The notes below the pieces were generated by a model, which worked only from the letters and a program-made list of their open reading frames with translations, made no database searches and was not told the origin of the DNA. Source: Hydractinia symbiolongicarpus (taxonomy: Eukaryota > Cnidaria > Hydrozoa > Anthoathecata > Hydractiniidae). From it: DNA of 64,000 nucleotides. Numbering within the stretch: position 1 is the first letter of the stretch; the number at the start of each line of letters is the position of its first letter. Shown piece after piece: positions 21,463 through 33,869 of the stretch. The position numbers were made by a program, and so were the translations under genes. Where the stretch lies: positions 27,464,001-27,528,000 of the forward strand of contig NC_079875.1 in assembly GCF_029227915.1 (NCBI RefSeq). Direction: 5' to 3'.

Positions 21463-22235
21463 CATGTGGAAAGCTACCTCCTATGCGCTAGAGTCACAAG
21501 TTCTGGCGCAACGGAGTTTTATTGAATTCTTTTTTATGTTGTTAGTTCTGTCTTCTGTCGAATTGTTTGTGATTGAAGGATTGTTTTTTCTCTTTAGAAT
21601 TTTCTCAGAGAATAGTTATAGGTCCAAGTTGGGCAGTACTAATGCTTTTAATAAGCAAGAAAGTGTATTCATCATCTTCTTCTGGGAGCCTAATCCCAAT
21701 TTTATTTACATCCACCGTCCCTGAAGACAAGATAGTAGCGACCTTAAGCAAAGACAACGGTGCGGCAATCAAGACGGGATTTCATGGAAAGGGATTGGAT
21801 CGAGTACGTTTGGGGTCCCGTCTTGAAATCCGTATTAAGCAAAAATGTAAACTTTGGACGGCGGGAAAACATGTAAACAAATATGGCTACCTTCCGTGAC
21901 ACGAGGAATGTGCTCCTGGTCGCCTATAACCAAAATATGATTAAAGATGATGAATTTGCTTTACTTTTTGATATTAACACTAGCAAAAATTTAGATTAAA
22001 AACATTAAAAATAAAATTAGCTCGTTTGGCTATACAAAGTATCTATTCCAACAATTTATTTCCCCATTTTTCTCTTTATCTAACACTACTCACATTAATC
22101 AATTTTGTGATCACGTTTTATTCTGATTGACAGAAAAATCTAGTAATTTATCATACAACATGGAAAAAGTAGCACATTAGCATCAGTTTAACGCATGGAA
22201 TTTCCGTGAGAAGAAATAGCTATCAAAGAATTCAT

Positions 22236-24264
22236 TTACATACTTCGATCAATATCCATTATGTGCTTCCCAACTCTAACGACTTCCATTAACCCAGCAG
22301 GTGCTTGGTATATCGTCTGATTAATTTTTTCACTGTGGACCATATGCTTGTAAAATAAGTCTCTATCCTGCTGACTTTAATCCATAGAGGCCAATAGCGT
22401 ACTTATTCGATGCCTGTTAGCAGTGGACTTGGTCTTCTCAGGCTCTTTTAATGGCAAATTTTCCATTATGCTGTGGAGACTATGCCATCCAGAAGTATGA
22501 TCTTCTGACTGTCGCGTGTTGGCAAAAACGGAAGGATTATCTACCGAAATTCCAGCAATTTTACGATAATCTGGGGACGACAAAAGATCTAGTGCAGCTT
22601 CTGTTTCTTTGGGTATTAGAAGAGGTACCAAATGTTTGTTCCCTTTACCTATTTGAGGAGAAAATGAATTGAAAATTACATTTTGTGATGTAAAAGAAAG
22701 TGCAATTAAAGGTGTCAAGGAATAGCCACCACAGCTCCATCGATATCGTTTTTCCTTTGTGTATTACAAGTTGCAATTGTTAGCTGGATTGATATCTCAT
22801 TTAACAAATGGACAACTATATTTTTTGGGAACGACAGGAATAACTTTTAGTAATAATTTTTAGAATAGGAAGAACTATTAACACAAACATACAGGGGTTA
22901 CACCACAGCTCTTCCAATAAAAATCCAATCCCATACCTGGTATATTTGTAACTTTCTAAGATCCTGTCAAATTCATCCAAATGGGACATATTTTGTTTGT
23001 CAATCCATTCATCGTTTTTTGCCATGTTCCAATCAGAAATTTCAAGACGGGAAGGCTCACCAGCATTACGCCCATTCTCTATTACTAACCTTGATAATGT
23101 GACATCCCGAAGTTCAACAAAATCGCTAGTCGTAAAAAACACTAACTTATCTTTAGTAAGAGTCTCTATTCTATCAAGGATATGCGTTCTCATAATTTTC
23201 ATGTCATTTTCATTTGGAAGCTGAGCTGGCTTTCTTAAAAATACTTCCCTTCTCTTGTTTGTCTCATAAATTGCATCACCAAATATCAAATATTTCCACA
23301 AATCTAGCAGATCAATAAAATTTTGAATTTCTTGAGCAACATCGGTTTTGTTTTGCGAAATCATTAAAGCTCGCAGTATTTTAGAAGATCTTTTTAAAAT
23401 ATAATATATATTTTGTTTTAAGCCAGGTTTTATGGTATCATCTTCTGCAGATGTGTACTTCTCAATGGCTAATCGTAAACACGAAAAATTATCCCTCTTA
23501 AAAATGTCAAGCGAGTTATTAAAAGCACAGTTAAATTGTTTTTGTTGAAGAGCTCTATCATAGATGTGGCCTATGATCCTTACTTCAGATTTGATAGTTT
23601 TCCGTACTTGTACACGTTTATCTTTCTTCCTCTTAACCCTGGCATAAAACACATCACCTAGTTTTAAAAGAGTAGCATCGTTTCTACAAACATTTCCAAT
23701 GCGATCATTTCTGAATTCTGACAGGATGTGTTCTTGAAATTCTGGTGAGAGATCAAGCCCATCATTTCGCTCCTGAGTCTCCAATACAAACACTGGTGTG
23801 GGGGCAATCTTCCTTCTCCTATCTCCTTTGCAATTTCTTTTGTGACAGAAAAAACTTTTTGGCAAAATAAATTTGTTGCAATCACTACAATAAATAAGGT
23901 TGTCAGTATCTGTTTTTCTCCTTCGCCTTTCTCTTTGGTACTTTATATTTACTTCACCTGCCTGCTTTCTGTTATAGACAGCAATACCATCCAATCGAAA
24001 TTGTTGAAAAATTAGATTTCGCTCATTTTTGTTAACAGACAGTGCTGTTTTTACTCTATCATCAGCCTTGTGAACACGTTGGATGTGTCTACTCAGTTTG
24101 TTTGGTATCATTTTTTCACAGAACATACAATATCTAGGTGGGCGTTTTGCTTTTAATTTCTGTATCTTTGTCTTCGTACTACGGATGATACTTTTGACCT
24201 TTGGTTTATTTGCACCTTTTTCACATCTTTTATTGAGGGAGAACTCTGTTTTGGCACAGCACAT
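22236..24264 (-). pseudogene. Zinc-finger tyrosine-recombinase-like gene (YR family copy B), broken
   Basis: The main open exon runs from 24264 to a donor at 22935-22936 (ACCAG|GTATG). It encodes a C2H2-type finger (YCMFCEKMIPNKLSRHIQRVH pattern, CxxC and HxxxxH), a second CxxC finger (YCSDC), and a long helical region ending in a box-I-like segment (LSRLVIENGRNAGEPSRLE). The next exon (about 22654-22377) carries GKGNKHLVPLLIP, HTSGWHSLHS and NRHRISTLLASMD, then TAA. The same frame continues to 22236 with HMVHSEKINQTIYQ, the likely His/Tyr end. The predicted intron phases do not match by one base and the TAA is internal, so the copy is probably dead. Family motifs are shared with copy A at 7162-8890. 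Confidence 0.65.
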
Positions 24265-25473
24265 GCGCGTAATTTACGCACTAATTGCAGTGCAGAATCC
24301 GAAAAGAAACTTTGTTTCCCGAAATCTTCGAAATTTCTTATACCAATGATTTATCCTGCAATATTATATCACAAACAGCGCGCTTCTAAATAGAATACGC
24401 CACATCATAGTTTCAACTTCAGGTGCGTTCGGAAGAATTGTCAGATCGGCTGATTCAAGGTCGCACCTAAGAATCTTAATAACGCTACCTAAATTTGTGC
24501 TTTGCTGTCCGCTTTGTCTTGCTGTCTATATATAAAAGCCAAATCATTATATCGCAAGTATAATTGTTAGTGGTCAAAACTGCTATTGTATTACCCACAG
24601 TTTTTATAATAACGTGCTGTTCAAGTTATAATACGGATACGTTATTGACACACTAAAGATATAGTAGCGTGACCTAACAATAGTGCTGAGCCATTAACCG
24701 GGCCATTTTTTTACCTTCTTGGCACACGCTGCAATAAATGACTAATGTTACTATTTTCGACTTTCCCTCACTTTTATGACAGTATGTTGCGTATTTATTT
24801 TAAAAGGATATTTTTGTTTTTATTCCAGTTTGTTTTAAACAGATGAGAACACTCGCGCTCTTTACTGCAGGGTCCTTTACAGAATACAGTTGCAAAATTA
24901 AATAGACCGTTCCTGGCGTTTAGCTTATACTTTTCGTTACAATTTCGTTATTCCTAACCGACTTATTAAGTACTAAATTTAGCTAGATGTAGCGCCTTTT
25001 GAGGTTAGGCACCCTATTTAATATTTGTCCCCTACTGTAGTATAACATTTATACTTCTTTTTCCAAAACGCCCATTTCTCCTTAACGAGCATCAAGGGCT
25101 TTTTATCGTGCATTTATTGACTGTTTTTAGTTACATGGCAGTTCTTCCTAACGGCGACTCATAAGACTCATAACGATAAAGGCAATGTAATAAGGTTTCA
25201 CATAAGCAAACGATGTTAGATTTAGGTGAATGATGAATAATGTAGCAAATTACGGAAATTTTGTTCTTTGTTTTTGCATAACTAAATATATGTACAAAAA
25301 AATAACATACATAAAAATGTCAAGTGATGCACATAAAACATAACTTGTATACTGCAAAACGATATAACTATTTTAACAAATGGTACTTATTTTAATGAGG
25401 AGCGTTTAATAGTGGGAAAAAAATTAAAATTATAGTTAAATGTTTCGTACAGTAAAGGTAGAAATAAAACAGT
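24265..25473. other. Intergenic, no gene recognised
   Basis: AT-rich sequence between the broken copy B and the last exon of the multi-exon recombinase-like gene. A coding-like stretch just upstream of 24264 (minus, about 24350-24270, FEDFGKQSFFSDSALQLV) could be a frameshifted extension of copy B. Otherwise nothing was seen. Confidence 0.35.
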
Positions 25474-28400
25474 TTAGAGACACTTTTTTCTGAAACTTTT
25501 TCTGTACTTCAAGCGCTCATATTTAAGCCTTGTTTGTATTTGCGACATGTCAAAGTTTTGTAGTACACGTTTTCCAACAGAGCTTGATTCGAGTGCACGT
25601 TCTACTCTATTGATGGATATTGGTCCAGAACGAATGATCTCGGCACACTTTTCGACAATGATGTTAGCTTCAACATTCGAGAAAATCTTTTCCTTCCCAG
25701 AAACTGTATTTTCATAATCATTATCTTCACTTTCTTCGTCAACATCTTCGTTTTTACCATGATGCTTATCTACTATATCAAAAACAAAATTGTGTTTTCG
25801 CAACAAGAGCATACCACACACTATTAAGCCTTAACTAGAATTGTGAATTTCACAAAAAAATGCATTTCGCGAGTTTCTGCCTGTGAAAGCTTCAGCGCTT
25901 TTTTCAAAATCAATTAAACTAGCAAGTAGCACAACACAAACATACCTCCTTTTGACACAGATTGTTTGTATTCAGTTGCAATAGAGGAGCAGGAGTTGTC
26001 AACAGCATCATTACCATCTATTAAAAGATAGGAAATGAATTCTTTTAAATTTAATAAAAAAACAGGCACAATTTTCATTAAAAACTTTATATTTATACTA
26101 ACGTAAAACAAATAAAAGTCACCAATACAACATATAAGAAGAAAAATGCGATAGTTTTAAATACCTTTCTCCTCTTCCGTGACTCCATAGCGCCAGTAGC
26201 TTCTCAATTTATCTAAAATCTGCCGATCAGACAAATGAATAAGATGGATAAACGTTTCACGTAGATTACGTATATCGCCAATTCTGACAGCTTTCGCAGT
26301 CAAAAACTGCTTAAATAGAGTCTCCAACTCCCCGACTTCGGCATCAGTCCACGTTTTCTTTTTTTCGTAAATATTTGTTTTGCCACGTTTGTTAAAAGTT
26401 TCCTCCAAGGCAGCTGTACCCTTAAGGGCATACTTTTCCTTTTCTATCAAACGGTAGTATTTTTTGGAGGTGCTCTCAGAGTGCGTCAACAGGCTAGCAA
26501 CATATGAAGCTTCACTTGGATTTTTATCTTCAATGATGGTGGATCCAGACTTTCGAAATATATTTGAAGTGATGTTTTTCCTCACTGGCGGATCGTTTTC
26601 ACCATAAACACCGGACCTTTTCCAAGTGCTATTAATTTGTTTTGATATTGCTCCAGATTCTAACATCTTGTCATTATATGAAACAAAAACATTTTCAAGG
26701 TCACTGTGTATCTGACTGCGAATTGAATCGATAAAAATTAAGAGCTGTTGGTACAAGGTTTCGCTCGTACACAGATTAACAGGACCGTGTTTCCTAAATG
26801 TCTTGTGACGTTTTACTTTAATAATATATTTTCCATCACGAAATACAGCAGCCTTCGCCTCATCGATGGTCATGTTGCTAGGTACGCCAGACCTCTGACA
26901 ATTAATTATAGTTATTTCCGTTATGAGAAAATCCCGTATACACGCATATTCTTGACGAGATAAGGTCTTTTCTCGGTAAGGGCTACAAAAATCTTTAATT
27001 ATCGAGATAGCCTCTTTTGCACTGGCTGACTCCTCATACCGTTGGATCTGCTCAGGCGTGATAAGCACTTGTTGCTCCTCCATCTGTCTCTCAAGCTGCT
27101 GTATCTCTACCGTTCCATTATAAGATTTGCTCCATCGAGATACACTAACTTTCATCCTTAAAATCATATCTGGTGTTATTCCAGGTAGATGGATCTCCTC
27201 AGTAAGGAGAAAGTCATAGAAGTGTGACAGTGACAAAAGATACCGTTTAATGGTTAAAGCTTTGTATTCCTTTGTCTTTTCGGCATACGTTGTCAAAAAG
27301 GTGTCGCGAATTTTATATTTTCTGACTAAATCACTGGGATTTGAGGAATCCAAAGCTGCCAAAATATCTCTCAATTGCTGCTTTGATTGAATAGCACTCT
27401 TTTGGCAACTCTTCCCTCCATCAACTGAAATTTTATATGTCACAAACCTCTCTAAAATTTCAGCAGAGTCAACCACTTCGTCATCTTCCATGTCACTATC
27501 CGAATCTGTTACTTCGGATGTTTCCTGCGGAAGAGCATCAGTGGCGACATGCTTGGCAGGGATGGATGTCACATGTGTATCTCCGTTGTTTGATGCAACG
27601 TCACACACCCTGGCTAATTTCAACATACTATAATAGTAAGGTCCTTTTGATAGTTTGTGGACGTCTTGAAGGTGCAAACTCATTCTTTTGTTTCTAGAAT
27701 GACAACCTAAAATCGGGCATTTTCTTAACTTGTGGTACTTCTTGAATGTTTTCTTCTTTTCTCCATTGACCGTTATTTTTTTTTCACAATTTTCTTTTTT
27801 AACACCTGGTTTCCTCAATCCGTATATGCCAACGCAATATTTTGCCTTACTCTGGGGCCAATAGTGTACTTCTATCATGTGCCGAGATAAATTTGTAACA
27901 CAACTATCACATGACTGTAATGGACATTTTTTGCGGTTTCTATGAAACAATTCAAACAATTAAATTAACATAGTTTGAGACTGCAAGAAAACAGTGGGAA
28001 ACAGAAATTTCTTGTTAGTATTTTAATTGCAATATGTCTTGCAAGAGTTGAATTTCGCAGGAATATATTACATTTAAACTAAGATTTTCGGCAGAATGAA
28101 GCTTTTGCAGAATATTTTTGTTGGCATTTCTGGTTTTGCTAATTTTTTTTCTCTTTTACTTTCAAATAATAATTTGAATACATTTAAAATATAATTCGAA
28201 TAAAGGAGATAGGAGAAATAAAAATCTACATGTTGTAAATAGTATATGGCAGTAAAAATCATACTTTTTGATAGGTAAGCTTGTAGAGTCAGTTGAAAGT
28301 TGGTTCTCGAGCTCTGAAATTTTCTTTTTCAACCTGATATTTTCTCTCATCAACATACTAAGGCAAGGATAAAAGAATCTAAAATTAGTACCAGTTAAAG

Positions 28401-29648
28401 CTGCAGACTCTTTCTTATATGCGCAACTTCAATTCTTAATTTAATCTTAAATTAGTTGGCTTATACAGCAATTTCAGTACATATTAAAAAAGAAATGAAC
28501 ATACCTTTCTAAACTATTTGACGTAGACGATGTTTCAACCTGAAACAAACAATATCAAAACCTGATTATAGACCCGACAATAAAAGGTAATGCAGCATGG
28601 AGAAAGAAATGATTTAATAGCATACCATATTATTTTTGGCAGATGGATTGTTTTCTTCTACTAATTCATGATCACTAACAGGTGCTTCTGGAACATCTTC
28701 AGCTGGTTATTAAAAACAAAATACATTGTTGTGAACTATAATTCAATTTAGAAATACATCTTTCATGAAAACCTAACAGCCACAATACCTTTTTCATTTT
28801 CCTCAACTTCACCACCACGTGCCAAAATCTTTTCTGCCTGAAACAAGGATGTACATAGCATTCAGTAGGTAAGAAAAGTATTAATGTACTTTTATACATT
28901 AGCCTATCACATACATGCATATATAAACAATGTCCATAAACTTACGTTAGTGAAAGTGAGACCTGTTGATTTTGCATAAAGGCGGATAAGACAAATCAGG
29001 AAATAGCACTTTCATTACATAATCGTAATTCTGAAAAAAAAAATTATGGATTTTTCAAACCTGTACTAGAAATAAATGTGCAAATGAGAAAGGAACAGAA
29101 ATTTGATTATAGCGTTATATATAGTTACCTTTATGTCAGATTTGCAAAATGTTTGAGTTATCATTTCCATTACCATCTCTATTTGTGCATTAAGCATATT
29201 TCCAAAATAAATATTCCATGACATAGCCGCTAAAACACAAAGGGAAAAAGAAAATTATCTTTAAAGTATTAAAAATACTCTCCACACACAATGTTGATAT
29301 GTTCAAGGCGTTTCTCATCAGTCAATATAATTATGAAAGGAAGGCTATATTGTATCAATCGACGTTAAGCTGAGAATGATGATGATGAAACTTAAGAGGT
29401 TGAAGATTTTAAAGTCGAAAAATCACTCCTGAATTTGTATAGTATAGAGAGCTGGGTGTAGGGCAGTGATTTAGGCGTCATTAATGAATAACGTTACACA
29501 CACAGATAGTAAACAGTGCTAAGCTATAGTTATTTTAGGGGCAAAATTACTGAACATTTTTAAATATACTTGTTTGTTGAAATTTTATAATACATTTTAA
29601 TAGAAACACACCAAACTTACTTTTTTGAAGAATACTGGCTGCCTTCAT
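25474..29648 (-). CDS. Multi-exon zinc-finger / tyrosine-recombinase-like / Myb-SANT-like protein
   Basis: Minus-strand exons: 29621-29648 (ATG), 29129-29229, [optional 28963-29030], 28789-28837, 28626-28702, 28505-28539, 28265-28357, 26165-27939, 25946-26017, 25474-25772 (stop). All have GT..AG borders and matching phases when the optional exon is skipped, giving 842 residues. Parts: acidic and coiled-coil N-terminus (1-127, with MRENIRLKKKISELENQL), C2H2-like fingers near 132-155 and 200-222, and a recombinase-like core with R (NCQRSG, about 477), K (KVKRHKT), NIFRKSG in place of the usual HxxR (about 587-590), H (LTHSES, about 614) and Y (KKYYRL, about 622). Two Myb/SANT-like modules follow (TWTDAEVGELETLF; IFSNVEANIIVEKC). 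Tyrosine recombinases cut DNA through the Tyr; loss of the HxxR His suggests a domesticated, perhaps non-catalytic DNA-binding protein. No element ends were found around it. Confidence 0.78.
28946..29030 (-). other. Optional (cassette) exon of the recombinase-like gene
   Basis: An exon starts after a long pyrimidine tract and CAG (29031-29032) and continues the upstream frame with NYDYVMKVLFPDLSYPP. Two donors are possible: CAG|GTCTCA after 28963, or C|GTAAGT after 28946. The stronger GTAAGT donor includes an in-frame TAA (28947-28949) and would give a short protein of about 70 residues; the weaker donor leaves a phase that does not fit the next exon. Skipping the exon restores frame exactly. 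A switch between short and long products is therefore possible. Confidence 0.5.
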
Positions 29649-29649
29649 T

Positions 29650-30366
29650 CTAAAGGTTCAAGAGTATCTTTATTAATACAATCTGTCTTTTTAAAACAGA
29701 TGTATTAACCGTGTTAGCCCAGTTATGAAATATTAATTTAAGTTGTTACATCCATTCGTTTCCATGTTATTCAGCCTGAAATGTAAAAGTGCAATGACCT
29801 TACCTTTTCAGCAATATCGACGTCAATTTAATGTACTATAAGCCTCGTAGAAAAATCATTTGTTGTTCTAAGTATTTGGATGATGTCAGCAGTGTAAATA
29901 TAAAAAAAATTTGGCGAAATTTGTTTGTCCGTTGCCGTAATATGCTGAGTTTGAAACGCTGATTCAGGAAATGTACAGAATCTTGTGCTTTTGACGAACA
30001 GTTAAGGAGATACAAGCAGGATGACGTATAGGCTAAATTTTGGCGAACGACGAAACGAATGTATTAGTTTATTTTTGTCCCATGAGAACCCTAGATAGCA
30101 AAGCAGAAAATGACGTCAGTTATTTCCACTTTTTCGTACTTTTACTGAATGCTTAACGTACTTTTATGAACTAATCAAATAAAAAATAAAAAAATGTTTT
30201 TTTGGCCAATCAGAGAAAACATAAAAGCTGTTTGCATTATGGGAAGTTGCACTCTTCTCTGAGTAGATAAAAGTAACATATATTTCGTGTAGATTAACCA
30301 ATCAAAAACGGTAAAAACTCAGAAAAGTAGATATTTCACGTAGTTGAAGTTTTACTTGTATAAATA
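29650..30366. other. Upstream region of the recombinase-like gene
   Basis: It should hold the promoter and 5' UTR of the minus gene starting at 29648. No clear TATA box or CpG cluster stands out. No coding sequence was recognised. Confidence 0.3.
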
Positions 30367-31054
30367 CAGTAGACTCCCTGTAACGCAAACACCGGTTAGC
30401 TCGAACTTTTATTAGCTCGAACTGTTTTCTACGTCCCTCGGACATTTCTTAATACTTCCTTATAAATCTACTCGTTAATTCGAACCTCGGATAACTCGAA
30501 CCATGGTCTCCCTCAGTTAATTTCTTCGGATAACTCAAACGTTAGTGTCTAAGTAAAAAACACATGTTCGAAAAATAAATACCGGTATGTAACGTAGCCA
30601 GAAATTTCAAAAGATGTTGTTCTTAAATAGTTCTCTTTACAAAGGAGCCAAAATGTTCGTTTTGATATCTTATAAATTTTAAAGCGTTAGATGGATGGCT
30701 GAAGAGGTAGAAAAAAAGGTAAGAAAATAAATACATTCTTGCCCGTAACAAAAGTTTCTTTCTTGCGAGTGACGATCCCCTTTTAAAATATATGTTATGT
30801 TTTTTTAAATTGTCCACCATACACTTTTGTTCTGACAGTTGGATAATGAAAGGCGTTGCAGTAATAGTGATAACGCATTTTTCATAGTGATTGGCACGTG
30901 AAAAAAAAAGTCACCTTAGCTCGAGCTATTATATCATTTTTGCCTAAGTTCGAATTAACGGATGCTTCGCTTAAGTCGAACATTTTCTTAACATTCGTTA
31001 AGTCGAACTGTTTTCTCTAGTCCTTTGGAGGTTCGAGTTACCAGGAGTTGACTG
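30367..31054. mobile_element. pogo/Tigger-like non-autonomous element (MITE)
   Basis: It starts CAGTAGACTCCCTGTAACGC and ends with the loosely inverted TTACCAGGAGTTGACTG, flanked on both sides by TA (30365-30366; 31055-31056), the target duplication of Tc1/mariner elements. The CAGTxxACTCC-type ends resemble pogo/Tigger ends. The interior is full of short TCGAAC/GTTCGA repeats and has no transposase. Length 688 bp. Confidence 0.75.
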
Positions 31055-31056
31055 TA

Positions 31057-33564
31057 TTCTTTTAACACAGAAATATAGTTATTATAGTAATAGAAATGCT
31101 TGTTATAGAAACGTCTCATACGTCACAAGCTCACACGGTCAGAAAAATCGGTAGAATGCAATTTTAAAATAAATGCAACTCCGTTCTAATTATATACTTT
31201 TTAGCGCGTTAGAAAGTTTGCAATAATAGTACGGAGGAAAAAAATTGTTTTAATAATTAATAAAGGGAGACACAAAAAGGTCGTTAAGCAGCGTCAATTA
31301 GGACAAATTAGCCGAAATGATAATCCATGATGAAATGATAATTGTTTGTGTTTTAGCTTTTATAACTAGCTGCAACATCTCCTATTGCATCTAGTGAAGA
31401 AAGGTTTGATAAACATTTTGTTGCAACAAGATCGAAACATGGAGACCCGCAAGGATGCAAATAGTAAAAATTTCAATAGAGGAGTTCGACCAGTGTGCCC
31501 CAATGTTTGAGAAAAGCTGAAATTTTTAAAAAATAATAATTATTGTGCGCTGTAATATAAGTTTAGTAAAATCGAAACTGCTAATTCTTCTCTATGCTGA
31601 ATTTCTAATGCCCAGTTATCAAAGGGTGATTAGCTAAGCATTTACCAGCCATACAGAACGTTACATACTGATTCTATTCTATAGTACTGGAATCAGAACA
31701 CCTAACATCGTGAGCGCGACATTATAACAGCAAAACCGGTCTGGACGTCAAAGAATATTGAACATACCACATTTTGATTTATAGACAAATGCTATAAACA
31801 AAATGACAAACTTGCATTTGTTGGTACGATTTTTTTATTTTTTTTTTAAATTTTGTGAAAAATTACTAAGGGAGAGGAAGCCTTTGACGACGTTATTTTT
31901 ACGGACGAATCCGATATTATGATGAATAACTACGGAAAGATATTCTTCCGAAAAAAACATCAACTTCCCCGATTAAAGCCTGTAAAGAACACAACTTTAC
32001 GTTGCAATTTTAATAAATACGTTAGTATCGTTTATCTGAGCAGTATACTATGATTCCAGTAAAATAATAATCCAAATCATGAAAGTTTTTTTTTATTAAT
32101 TCCATGATTACAAACCATTTGATGTTAAACAATAGAAAACAGTATTAACATTTTGATATTTATCGTTGAATATAGTATTAATTGTATTGTAAATTGCATT
32201 TTTCAGAGTACACACGCGCTAAGAATTTATATGAAGTATATTGTATGAGCATCAATCATAGACTTTATATACTTTAGTAAGTATATTGCAGTTTGGCAGG
32301 CGCGCACCTATTCACTGCATACGATGCGTAATATATTAGAAATTAAAAAAACACATACAGCAATCCAGAATCATTCCTTTTTCCACCTCTTCATAAAATG
32401 CTGCTAAACCAACATAAGTTAACTAACCATCGTTCAGTTTGACATATTTTCTATTCTTGCTTCTAAGTTTCTTCGGTCAATCTATAAATAAATTAAAAAC
32501 AGATGCAGCGTTCTTTGAATGAGGCAAAAGAAAAAAATACATAGTAAATCAGTAAAAACGCAACTTACCATCGTCTACTCAAACTTCTATCCAACCAATC
32601 TTGGTTTTAATAAAAAAAATTTCAGAAACTATCCTCTCTCACTCAACATGGCTTATCTCCACAAGACGTGGAATTAAATCGTTTTCTTAAAATGTCATGG
32701 GATATCAGTTATGGGTATGAATAAGAAAATAATTTACAAAGAGGTGGCAAGCCACCGCAATGATGAACTCAACCTATGAACAAGATTTAATGTCATATTT
32801 AATTCCTTATTGGGTACTTTTAATAAAAGAAAAGTGTCATTAAACTTAAAACTAACGCTTGGGAAATATTTCTTTGTAATATAAAAAAATGTAGTAAGTA
32901 AAATGGTAAAACTGTCTAAAAAGCACGCTTGACGAAAATCAATCCCTCTGTTAAAAATAATGCAAGAATTCCACAAAACAATAAAATAATGCAGATATAA
33001 AAACTTAAAAAGAAATCCTTACTCGTGTAAAAATAATAAAACAAATAAATAATTAATATACGTCTTAGTTTTGAATGTCAACTTTCTTCCCGCCAAAAAT
33101 ATTCAGATCTTTTTTATAGAGAGAATGCATGTTTTTCAAAAACAGAGAGATTTCACACAAAGGTAAAAATAAAGTGATTAAGCTCTGTCCAGCAGGCTCT
33201 AGTTTCAAATTGAGTTAAATTTTAATTGACCATTATTTCGCTTCTTCAGTAATCCCGCTTGTTTGCATAAACAAAAAATATATAACGAATACGGAACCTT
33301 CCAACTTCACATCAGTGTTATTTTTTCGGTACGTAGCCTGTAGAAGGAGGAACTAAACACAATGTAAAAGGCATTTTCATCCGAATGCCACTTTCACAAT
33401 AGCTCGACTTTCATGGAGACGACTGAAAGCGTACAGGGAAAAATTACCGCAATAATCTCAATTACTATGAGGCGATTCAAACTTGCATGGTCGCTCAACA
33501 GTGATTGGTTTATTTAAAAAGATTGATGGAAGACAACCAGTACTACTTGCGTGCACTGCATATC
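31057..33564. other. AT-rich stretch without recognised genes
   Basis: No supported gene. A short plus-strand stretch near 31365-31465 (SPIASSEERFDKHF) faintly recalls a hAT C-terminus but is too short to call. Confidence 0.35.
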
Positions 33565-33649
33565 TTACCTGTCGTCGTACAAAAATGTATTAAAATTAAA
33601 TAATAGAGTATGAGTCAAATAAATGATGATAAAAAATATCTTATAACCT

Positions 33650-33860
33650 TCTGCTCTTTGTTCTTTTCTTTCAAAATAATCGGTTTTGAAATCAAAGCAC
33701 TCAGAAGTGAAATGAGCTTCACAGCTCTTTAAATTCTTTGGAAGTGCACCGTCACTTTTGAGCAGTTTCATCAATATAAATCGTTGTTTGGGATCTTTAG
33801 GAAAGTTGAAAAAGAAATACCCTTTTTCTTTTGGTGGTTAAGACAACCAGGTACTGCGCA
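33650..33860 (-). pseudogene. THAP-domain exon, degenerate
   Basis: Minus-strand translation gives a THAP-like pattern: a start MRSTWLS, the aromatic FFFNFPKDPKQRF, and the second half SCEAHFTSECFD, where THAP domains have their C..H zinc ligands. A TAA lies seven codons after the ATG and the first Cys pair is not visible. The exon ends at a donor (GCAGAAG|GTTATAAG). THAP domains are zinc-dependent DNA-binding modules, often from P-element-type transposases. No partner exon was found. Confidence 0.5.
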
Positions 33861-33869
33861 TAAAGTCTA

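Noticed and set aside
31365-31465. hAT transposase C-terminus (SPIASSEERF-like)
   Set aside because: Only about 25 residues with weak similarity and no flanking support.
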